Shown here: positions 15,815 to 21,832 of the stretch, piece by piece
Position numbering within the stretch: position 1 is the first letter of the stretch
Layout: each line of letters opens with the position of its first letter
Source: Actinosynnema sp. ALI-1.44
GTDB taxonomy: Bacteria; Actinomycetota; Actinomycetes; Mycobacteriales; Pseudonocardiaceae
Direction: 5' to 3'
Assembly (NCBI RefSeq): GCF_001984155.1
Contig: NZ_MTQO01000050.1
Coordinates: forward strand, 532,096 to 596,095
DNA length: 64,000 nucleotides
Position numbers and translations under genes: made by a program
Notes under the pieces: generated by a model
What the model was told of the DNA's origin: nothing
Databases searched by the model: none
The model's input: the letters and a program-made list of their open reading frames with translations, nothing else

Positions 15815-16135
15815 CTACCTTACGACCGAGACCTCCTGGCCGTACTCGTGCGCCCACTTGCCCATCGCCTCGATCGGTCCGAGCATGCTCCGGCCGAGGC
15901 CGGTGAGTTCGTACCCCGCCGCACCAGCCCGTACTCCGTCAGCCGCCGCAGCGTCTCGGTGAGCACTTTGGCGCTGATACCGCCGATCGCCCCGCGCAGT
16001 TCGGAGTGTCGCAGCGGCCCGTCCTTCAGCGCCCAGATCACCACCGCGTTCCACGTGTTGGGCACGAGGTCGAACGCGAGCCTGGCCTGCTCGCGGTCAT
16101 GGCGGACGGCGTGGCAGACGTCCTCGATGCCGTCG
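15815..16135 (-). pseudogene. HxlR family regulator, frameshifted
   Basis: The minus strand reads CHAVRHDREQARLAFDLV, then WNAVVIWALKDGPLRHSELR and ISAKVLTETLRRLTEYGLVRR, a clear HxlR winged helix. The expected short beta-wing (about eight residues before Y-x-L-T) is missing and the frame changes: the end, AGYELTGLGRSMLGPIEAMG then KWAHEYG, continues in another frame to a stop at 15815. A small deletion of roughly 25 bases in the wing is the simplest cause. The 5' end has no proper start and abuts the remnant of a divergent reductase gene, which suggests a second deletion across their promoters. Confidence 0.75.
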
Positions 16136-16148
16136 ACGCGGCGGCAAG

Positions 16149-16496
16149 GTGCTGATCGACTGCACGAACTGCATCGTCCAGGGGGAGTGGACGCTGGGGA
16201 CCACGCCGTCGATGGCCGAACGCGTGGCCGAGCTGGCACCGGCCGCGCACGTGGTCAAGGCGTTCAACCTCTGCGACGAGTCCGTGTGGAAGCGGGACGA
16301 CCCGGCCAAGCTCGTACCGATGTGCGGCGACGACCCCGCGGCGCTCGAAACGGTGTCCGGGCTGGTCGAGGACATCGGCTGCACTCCGGCCGACGCCGGG
16401 CCGCTGAGCCGCTCGGTGATCCTCGAGGCCACCACCGCGTTCGTGGTCGGGTTGGCCGTCGGCGGCTTCGACCCCAGGGAGGCCATTGACATGTGA
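16149..16496 (+). pseudogene. F420-dependent/NAD(P)-binding reductase, C-terminal remnant
   Basis: The visible part reads VLIDCTNCI, SMAERVAELAPAAHVVKAFN, CGDDPAALETVSGLVEDIGC then ATTAFVVGLAVGG. It corresponds to the second half of an F420-type NADP oxidoreductase (PF03807-like, usually about 210 residues). The N-terminal Rossmann motif GxGxxG is absent. About 100 residues are lost, with the breakpoint near 16110-16145 beside the broken HxlR gene. HxlR regulators often sit divergent from such reductases, so one deletion could have damaged both. Without the nucleotide-binding half it cannot work. Confidence 0.72.
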
Positions 16497-16510
16497 CCAA
16501 AAGGTCACAT
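16491..16510. promoter_or_regulatory. Perfect operator abutting the ArsR-type start codon
   Basis: ATGTGACC-AAAA-GGTCACAT is a perfect inverted repeat ending one base before ATG 16511. It has the size of an ArsR-family operator (about 18-20 bases) and would block transcription or initiation of the regulator gene. It overlaps the last codons of the reductase remnant. Confidence 0.72.
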
Positions 16511-17314
16511 ATGGTCTCTCCTGTGACCGAGGACGACGCCAGGGTGTTCAAGGCGCTGGCCGATTCCAGTCGTCGTTTCCTGCTCGACCTGTTGTTCGTC
16601 CGGGACGGCCGGACGCTCACGGAGCTCGAGTCCGAGCTGGAGATGACGCGGTTCGGCGTGATGAAGCACCTGAAAGTGCTCGAAGAAGCCGGTCTCGTGG
16701 TCACCCGCAAGTCGGGACGGGAGAAGTTGCACTTCCTCAACGCCGTCCCGATCCGGCTGATCCACGACCGGTGGATCGACAAGTACACGTTGCAGCAGGT
16801 CGCCGCGCTGGCAGACCTCAAGGCCGAATTGGAGAGACCGATGACGACGACCAGGACCGTGCAGGTGAACCGCGTCTACATCAAAGCGTCCCCGCAGACG
16901 ATCTGGGACGCGATCACCAAGCCGGAGTGGACGGTGAAGTACGGCTACCAGGCCCCGGTCGAGTACGACATGCGCGTCGGCGGCGCGTACCGGGGCCTGG
17001 CCAGCGAAGCGATGAAGGAGCACGGTGCCCCGGACGTCATCATCGACGGCGAGGTCCTCGAAGTGGATCCACCGCGCAAACTCGTGCAGACGTGGCGGAT
17101 GACCTACAACGGGGAGCCCGCGACCACGTTGACCTACGAGATCGACGAGAAGGAAGGCGGTGTCTGCTGCCTGACCGTCACCCACGACGTCACGGACGCG
17201 CCGCAGACGGCCGCGCAGACCGGTGGCGAGCTGGAGGGCCACGGCGGCGGCTGGGCCGAGATGCTCAGCGACCTGAAGTCGTTGCTGGAGACCGGAAAGT
17301 CGATGTTCGCATGA
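16511..17314 (+). CDS. ArsR-type HTH fused to SRPBCC (AHSA1) domain
   Basis: A 267-residue fusion. Residues 1-100 are a winged helix: VFKALADSSRRFLLDLLF, then TELESELEMTRFGVMKHLKV with LEEAGLVVTRKSGREKLHFL. Residues about 115-267 form an AHSA1/SRPBCC hydrophobic-pocket domain: VYIKASPQTIWDAITKPEWT, YDMRVGGAYRG, ILEVDPPRKLVQTW-like VLEVDPPRKLVQTWRM. In most relatives these are two genes (regulator followed by its SRPBCC partner). An internal ATG at 16841 with GGAGAG at 16831-16836 could still produce the SRPBCC domain alone. The perfect operator just upstream suggests autorepression. The next gene starts at its stop (ATGA). Confidence 0.83.
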   Translation: MVSPVTEDDARVFKALADSSRRFLLDLLFVRDGRTLTELESELEMTRFGVMKHLKVLEEAGLVVTRKSGREKLHFLNAVPIRLIHDRWIDKYTLQQVAALADLKAELERPMTTTRTVQVNRVYIKASPQTIWDAITKPEWTVKYGYQAPVEYDMRVGGAYRGLASEAMKEHGAPDVIIDGEVLEVDPPRKLVQTWRMTYNGEPATTLTYEIDEKEGGVCCLTVTHDVTDAPQTAAQTGGELEGHGGGWAEMLSDLKSLLETGKSMFA

Positions 17315-18672
17315 GGCGCTTAGTCGTTGCCGTCGTCGCTTGCCTGCTTGCTCTCACCGCGCCCGCGACGGCGGCCCAGCCGCAGCACCGCAGCCACACG
17401 GGGACGATCGGCGGGGTCAAGTACCGCGTCGAGGTCCCGCCCAACTGGAACGGCACGCTCCTGCTTTACAGCCACGGGATGTACGTGGAGCCGTGGCGCT
17501 TGCCGGTCACGATGCTGGCCAACCGCATGGAGGACACGCCCGAGTGGTTGCTGCGAAACGGCTTCGCGTTGGCCGCGTCGGAGTTCGAAGGCTACTTCGG
17601 CTACGTGGTCGAGCCCGCGCTGCGCGACCAGATCGCGTTGCTGGACTGGTTCGAGCGCAACGTGGGCAAGCCGCGCCGGACCATCGCGACCGGCAGTTCG
17701 ATGGGCGGCGGGATCGCCACGCTGCTGGCCGAGCGCAATCCCCGCCGGTTCGACGGCGTGCTCGCGATGTGTGCCGAGTACGACCCGCAGAGCACGTGGA
17801 ACACCGCGCTCGACATCACCTTCGTCGTGAAGACCCTGCTGGCCGAGGGCAAGGACATCGACCTGGTGAAGGCGCGGGACCCGGAAGCCAGCTCCGAGGC
17901 GCTGAAACAGGCCGCGAGCGACGCCCAGCAGAACGACGCCGGACGGGCCAGGATCGCGCTGGCCGCCGCGCTGGGCAACATCCCCGGGTGGTACGGCGCG
18001 CACACCCCGCGGCCGGAGGACCAGATCGCCGACCAGGCGCAGTGGGTCTACTGGGCCTACGTCACCGGAATGGGCCCGCAGGGCGGACGTGAGGACCTGG
18101 AACGCCACGCCGGAGGCAACCCGTCGTTCAACATCGGTGTCGACTACACCCGGCAGCTCGGCAAGTCCTACCTGCGTGACGAGGTGCGGCAGGCCTACCG
18201 CAAGGCGGGCCTCGACCTCGACGCCGACCTGGCGAAGCTGGCGAAAGCGCCGAGGGTCGCGCCCGACCCGCGCGCGTTGGCGTACATGTACCGGTACGGT
18301 GTCGCGAGTGGGCGGATGCCGGTGCCGATGGTGACGCTGCACAGCGCACTCGACGGCGGTGCGGTGTCTGACCAGGAGCGCTGGTACGCGGACAAGATGG
18401 ACCGTCCCGACCGGATCCGGCAGCTGTACCTCAACCGAGGCGGGCACTGTGCGTACAGCGCGGCCGAGGAGCTGACCGCGCTGCGGGTGCTGCTGCACAA
18501 ACTGGACACGGGTCGCTGGCAGGACACGAACCCGGTCAGGCTCAACCAGGTCGCCACGGCGTACGGCAGCGAGTACCAGAACGTGTTCAACCTGCCCGAT
18601 CAGAGCGACAAGAAGATGCCATCCGCGTTCATCGACTTCACGCCACCGCGGTCACTGCGACCATCTCACTAG
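17311..18672 (+). CDS. Secreted alpha/beta hydrolase
   Basis: A 453-residue exported enzyme. The signal peptide MRRLVVAVVACLLALTAPAT ends near AAQ at residue 22-23. The core has LLLYSHGMY (oxyanion region), the nucleophile elbow TIATGSSMGGGIATLLAE (Ser in GSSMG), and a late His in LYLNRGGHCAYSAAEEL, with the acid probably in VTLHSALDGGAVSDQE. This arrangement resembles secreted esterases or peptidases of the DUF6351/tannase-like type, but the exact class was not identified. The ATG overlaps the ArsR-SRPBCC stop, so the two are co-translated. It ends 4 bases into the convergent AlkZ-like gene. Confidence 0.82.
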   Translation: MRRLVVAVVACLLALTAPATAAQPQHRSHTGTIGGVKYRVEVPPNWNGTLLLYSHGMYVEPWRLPVTMLANRMEDTPEWLLRNGFALAASEFEGYFGYVVEPALRDQIALLDWFERNVGKPRRTIATGSSMGGGIATLLAERNPRRFDGVLAMCAEYDPQSTWNTALDITFVVKTLLAEGKDIDLVKARDPEASSEALKQAASDAQQNDAGRARIALAAALGNIPGWYGAHTPRPEDQIADQAQWVYWAYVTGMGPQGGREDLERHAGGNPSFNIGVDYTRQLGKSYLRDEVRQAYRKAGLDLDADLAKLAKAPRVAPDPRALAYMYRYGVASGRMPVPMVTLHSALDGGAVSDQERWYADKMDRPDRIRQLYLNRGGHCAYSAAEELTALRVLLHKLDTGRWQDTNPVRLNQVATAYGSEYQNVFNLPDQSDKKMPSAFIDFTPPRSLRPSH

Positions 18673-19775
18673 GCGTGACCGCCGACGGTGACCGTGCCGA
18701 GTGTCAGAGTCGGTGTGGCGCCGATGATCTCGCCGACGCGCTGAGCTTGTTCGTCAAGCTCGGCGCGTTGGCGTTTGGTCAGCTTCACGAGCGCCTCGAC
18801 CGTGATGTCCACGCGGCGCCCGGACTTGCGCTGGTGCCACAGCCCGGCCACGGTGCCGTTGACGATCAGGTACTGGAAGTTCTGCGGCAGCACCCGTTGC
18901 CTGGCCTTGCCGGGGTACAACAGCGACGGCGGCTGGTTGCCCACCCGGTAGGCGTACCCGTCGAAGTACGGCAAAAGGCGAACGCAGTCCACGGTTTCCG
19001 GGACGGCGGTGTCACCCGGCAGGTTCCACGCGAACTCGCCCTCCACTTCGACCTGCTCCAGACCAGCCGACGCGAAGACCTCGACGGCCCATTTGACCGG
19101 CCCGTTGAGCCAGTGCGCGAACCGCTGCGGAGTCGACGGCCCGTAGGCCCCTATATAACTGTGCAGAACGTGCCGCAGGGACCGCGCCGCCGGAGCCGGT
19201 TCCGCGCCGGGATTGGTGTACGTGATCTTGCGGCCCTTGTTGGTACCGAAGCACAACACGCCACGGGCCGCGGCCAGGTGTGTCACGGTCCGCCAGCGCG
19301 GCCAGTAGTCCTGGAACGCGGGCATCACCTTCTCCACGGCCCACGGACCGGCCAGCGAGGCGAGCGCGTCGGTCAGTTCGTCGACGGTCAACTCCTTGTC
19401 GCGCAGCGCTTCGCCGATGGCCGCGATGACTTCCTCGGTCTGGTCGGGCGTCAGCCGCACGCCTTCGTCGAACGCGCTGGGGCCGGACGGCACCGCCGAG
19501 AGCGCTCCGAGCCAGAGCGGCAGGTCCGCAGACGGCAGCAAGTGGACTGTGCCGCGTGGACCGAACGTCTTGACCAGACCGGGCGCGTTCTGGACGTCGG
19601 CTCGGGTGGCGCCGTCGATCCGGAGGGCGATTCCCAGTTCGGCCGCGGACATGACCTGTGCGTGCGTTCCGGCCATCGCGCTCACCACGTCGACCGGCTG
19701 GGCGGTCAAGGGGGTGCTCAGGCCGTGCCGGGCCAGTCGCCGGGCGCAGACGTCGGTCCAGGTGAAGCGGTGCAT
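18669..19775 (-). CDS. Winged-helix DNA glycosylase-like protein (AlkZ/AlkX superfamily)
   Basis: A 368-residue protein of the HTH_42/YcaQ-like superfamily, which includes DNA glycosylases AlkZ and AlkX that remove bulky alkyl adducts or unhook interstrand crosslinks. Visible are the MAGTHAQVMSAAELGIALRI segment in the place of the catalytic QxQ/QxD region, FGPRGTVHLLPSADLPLW, and the C-terminal WLNGPV, VRLLPYFDGYAYR and LIVNGTVAGLWHQRKSGRRV motifs. The catalytic triplet reads HAQ here, so glycosylase activity is uncertain. Actinomycetes carry several paralogues, some within genotoxin gene clusters. It stands alone and is convergent with the hydrolase gene. Confidence 0.82.
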   Translation of the reverse strand: MHRFTWTDVCARRLARHGLSTPLTAQPVDVVSAMAGTHAQVMSAAELGIALRIDGATRADVQNAPGLVKTFGPRGTVHLLPSADLPLWLGALSAVPSGPSAFDEGVRLTPDQTEEVIAAIGEALRDKELTVDELTDALASLAGPWAVEKVMPAFQDYWPRWRTVTHLAAARGVLCFGTNKGRKITYTNPGAEPAPAARSLRHVLHSYIGAYGPSTPQRFAHWLNGPVKWAVEVFASAGLEQVEVEGEFAWNLPGDTAVPETVDCVRLLPYFDGYAYRVGNQPPSLLYPGKARQRVLPQNFQYLIVNGTVAGLWHQRKSGRRVDITVEALVKLTKRQRAELDEQAQRVGEIIGATPTLTLGTVTVGGHA

Positions 19776-19982
19776 GGGTCCACGTTAGAACCTATTCAGG
19801 TCACTTCCTGGCCGCTTGTCGTCAGCGGCGGTCTTCGCCTGGTCGACCGCAGAAGGTCACGACCTTTTCACACGGGCGTGGACAGCGGTCATGCATCCGG
19901 GCAGTCGACAAATCAGCTGTCCGGTCCAAGGATCAAGGGGCGGGCGGGTGCACTCGAGATCCATCGACCCGATGGGAGGGGA

Positions 19983-20123
19983 TTCGATCTGTCCATTCCG
20001 GATGTCCAGTGGACCGAATGGATTCGCGGCGACTGGCGGATCCTGTGGCCTTCGGGTGTCGTACCCCGGCAGCAGGGGTGGAAGATCCACGTGTCCGCGA
20101 CCATGGACAACGCCGAACGGGCC
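19983..20123 (+). pseudogene. Class III lanthionine synthetase (LanKC), N-terminal fragment
   Basis: This frame encodes VQWTEWIRGDWRILWPSG then GWKIHVSATMDNAERA. The QGWKIHVSAT-DNAE block is the hallmark of the N-terminal lyase domain of class III/IV lanthipeptide synthetases (normally about 850 residues). Nothing recognisable precedes it, and the homology stops after AERA. The next frame contains later parts of the same protein, so a deletion or frameshift separates them. It is a non-functional relic. Confidence 0.7.
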
Positions 20124-20152
20124 TCGACCACGACCACACCGATGCGGTGACC

Positions 20153-20350
20153 GGTCTTGAGCGGGAGTACCGAATCCTCACCCGGCTGGTCGGCCTGATC
20201 GACCTGGAATCCGCGTTCCCCGTCGCGCGGGCGGCCCGCCCGGCACTGGGCGCACCTGGGCTCCGGGCCCCCTCCGGCCACACCGGATTCGACGTCGACC
20301 GGTACGCGTTCGCCGCGCTGCGGCTGTGGGCCTTCCTGCCGCTCAACCCC
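20153..20350 (+). pseudogene. LanKC kinase-domain fragment
   Basis: In frame 2 the sequence gives REYRILTRLVGL, then ALGAPGLRAPSGHTGFDVDRY and AALRLWAFLPLNPVLEL. The G-x-P-G activation-loop region followed by GFDVDRYALAxLRLxLFLPL is typical of the Ser/Thr kinase domain of LanKC synthetases. Most of the N-lobe, the catalytic loop and the whole cyclase domain are missing. The fragment is joined in frame to a precursor-like peptide at the shared LEL codons (20354-20362). Confidence 0.65.
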
Positions 20351-20476
20351 GTGCTTGAACTGCAAGCGATCGAGGCGGAGGACGAACTGGACTACCGCGG
20401 CGACTTCGGCGGCGGCAGCAACCTGAGCCTGCTGACGCACTACAGCCACAGCGCCCTCTCGCTCCCCACTTGCTGA
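20351..20476 (+). CDS. Class III lanthipeptide precursor-like peptide (relic)
   Basis: The last 42 codons of this frame read VLELQAIEAEDELDYRG (leader-like) then a Ser/Thr-rich core SNLSLLTHYSHSALSLPTC and a stop. The leader resembles SapB/AmfS-type precursors (L-x-LQ-x-x-E/D motif). The core ends with S-A-L-S-L-P-T-C, a perfect labionin pattern S-x2-S-x3-C. The first ring pattern S-N-L-S-L-L-T-H lacks its Cys. The only start is a GTG at 20351 without a ribosome site, and upstream codons belong to a LanKC fragment, so expression is doubtful. No synthetase remains nearby. Confidence 0.55.
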   Translation: MLELQAIEAEDELDYRGDFGGGSNLSLLTHYSHSALSLPTC

Positions 20477-20502
20477 GGCAAACACGCAGGCAGAACTACC
20501 GT

Positions 20503-20541
20503 GCCCCGTGCGGTCGCCACACCTTGGTGACTGTACGGGGC
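20503..20541 (+). terminator. Strong 17-bp stem hairpin after the precursor-like gene
   Basis: Bases 20503-20519 pair with 20525-20541 (GCCCCGT with ACGGGGC outermost), including three G-U pairs, around a five-base loop. It lies 26 bases past the precursor stop. No U-tract follows. It probably ended the former lanthipeptide transcript. Confidence 0.6.
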
Positions 20542-20643
20542 CTCGTCGTGCTGGAGCCGGTTGCCGGGGCACTCGCGGTGGGCTGTGACTCCCCGTCACG
20601 CGACCGGATGTTCGTACGAACTCGAACTCGTATTCACCGGCGG

Positions 20644-20664
20644 TATAATCGAACGCATGTTCGA
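20644..20664 (+). promoter_or_regulatory. SOS (LexA) box overlapping a TATAAT promoter
   Basis: TATAAT at 20644-20649 runs into TCGAACGCATGTTCGA (20649-20664), a perfect match to the actinobacterial LexA site TCGAAC-N4-GTTCGA. An ATG inside the box (20657) lies 7 bases after the -10 element and opens a leaderless frame of only 23 codons, ending at 20728. A second palindrome, GTTCGTACGAAC, lies at 20610-20621. In mycobacteria such boxes drive imuB, dnaE2 and HNH/13E12-repeat genes; here no gene follows, so this may be the promoter of a deleted gene. Confidence 0.72.
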
Positions 20665-20728
20665 GGCGTCGATGATCATGCGAGAACGATTACGAACCCG
20701 TCTCACGCAGTGGTCGAATTTCACCTGA

Positions 20729-21111
20729 TCGAGGCCCGGAGGAGCTGTTCAGTCCATTTCGGACACCGGTGACCTGCGCCGGTGTGTGACCGCTGGCTGG
20801 GCCGATCGGGGGATTGCCGGTCGGTTAGACTCTCCGGTGCTCGTGACTTGCCGCACCAAGTGTGAACACAGGTCGGTCGGCCGGGTGAACTCCGCACGAT
20901 GTTGGGCGAATTGGGTGGTCATTGCATACGAGCGCCTCCCGCCACCCCATCATGGGGGGTGGTCATACGTACACCCGGCCACCCCGACAGGAGGTCGAAC
21001 TGGATCTACGGTGCGTTCGCTGCCCACTACACCTCGTGAAGCCGACATGTTCTACTCGATAGGCACAGCGGGACCCGGTTCCGCTTCGCTCGTCGTATTT
21101 GGGAGTTCGAG
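20729..21111. other. Intergenic region before the T4SS-like cluster
   Basis: About 380 bases with no convincing gene. A small hairpin (CCACCCC at 20942-20948 with GGGGTGG at 20956-20962) and a -10-like TAGACT near 20827 are visible. The ribosome site GGGAG of the next gene is at 21101-21105. The promoter of the cluster probably lies here, but I cannot place it with confidence. Confidence 0.5.
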
Positions 21112-21381
21112 ATGATGACGGCCCTGATCACCCTTGCTCAAGACCAGAAGGGCCTGGGCACAGAGGGGGTCCGCGGATGGATCCTCAACAACCTCGTGCC
21201 GTTGCTGCTGCTCGCGGTCGCTTTGCTCCTGCTGTGGCTCGGTGGTGGCAAGGGCGACAACGCCGGTGTCATGCGCAGGCTCGGTGGCGTCGTCATCGCG
21301 CTCGCGATCATCGGACTGGCGGTGACCACCAGTGCCGGCCAGGACATCGGCGAATGGATCGCCAGCCTGTTCAAGGCCTGA
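21112..21381 (+). CDS. Small two-helix membrane protein (VirB2-like position)
   Basis: An 89-residue protein with two membrane helices (about residues 24-43, NNLVPLLLLAVALLLLWLGG, and 55-75, GGVVIALAIIGLAVTT) separated by a short polar loop GGKGDNAGVMRR. Size and plan fit the pilin-like VirB2/TrbC-type or PrgI-partner subunits of Gram-positive type IV secretion systems, but no diagnostic motif is visible. GGGAG precedes ATG 21112. It is the first gene of the packed cluster; the next gene starts 4 bases after its stop. Confidence 0.7.
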   Translation: MMTALITLAQDQKGLGTEGVRGWILNNLVPLLLLAVALLLLWLGGGKGDNAGVMRRLGGVVIALAIIGLAVTTSAGQDIGEWIASLFKA

Positions 21382-21385
21382 TCGC

Positions 21386-21832
21386 GTGCGGATTCGTACA
21401 GACGACGAGGTGTACCGCGTCGACGCGGTGTGGCTGGGGCCGCCGAAGGCCACGTTCCCCTGGCGCGCTCGTTACGTGGCGTGGGGTGTGGGCGTCGCGG
21501 TCTTCCTCGTCTCGCTCACCGTGGAGCGGGCGATGGGGATCGGCTTCGGCTTCTTCAGCACGGCGTGGGCGCTGGTCGCCACCATCCTGCTGACCCGTTT
21601 CATCTGCTCCCGGATCAGCCACGAACGACCTCTCGGCGCCGTGATGGCGATGTGGAGCCGCGAGCTCACAGCACCCCGTGAGACGAGCACGGGACAGGGT
21701 GGCGCGGTCAGCGCGACCCGGGTAAGGGTGAACGCTCACCGGCCACGGCCGAAGGTGCGCAAGCGCGGCCGTGTGAAAGAACGCAGGCGGGAGGTCAGCG
21801 GTGTTCGCACGCCGACGCAGGCCCGGGTCTGA
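21386..21832 (+). CDS. Membrane protein, SCO/PrgI (VirB3)-like, with basic tail
   Basis: A 148-residue protein: an N-terminal 30-residue polar part (RIRTDDEVYRVDAVWLGPPK), two adjacent membrane helices (about 33-70, containing YVAWGVGVAVFLVSLTVERA), and a very basic C-terminal tail (RPRPKVRKRGRVKERRREV). The plan, and the place just before the VirB4-like gene, resemble VirB3/PrgI subunits. The GTG at 21386 gives the most sensible N-terminus. Its 3' end overlaps the ATPase gene by 32 bases. Confidence 0.68.
   Translation: MRIRTDDEVYRVDAVWLGPPKATFPWRARYVAWGVGVAVFLVSLTVERAMGIGFGFFSTAWALVATILLTRFICSRISHERPLGAVMAMWSRELTAPRETSTGQGGAVSATRVRVNAHRPRPKVRKRGRVKERRREVSGVRTPTQARV

Noticed and set aside
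20942..20962. Riboswitch candidate (for example c-di-AMP type) upstream of the cluster
   Set aside because: Only a simple 7-bp hairpin is present; I found no conserved riboswitch core motifs.
20786..21115. Possible 109-residue protein before the T4SS-like cluster
   Set aside because: Codon use and amino acid make-up are not coding-like, and the frame covers the ribosome site of the next gene.
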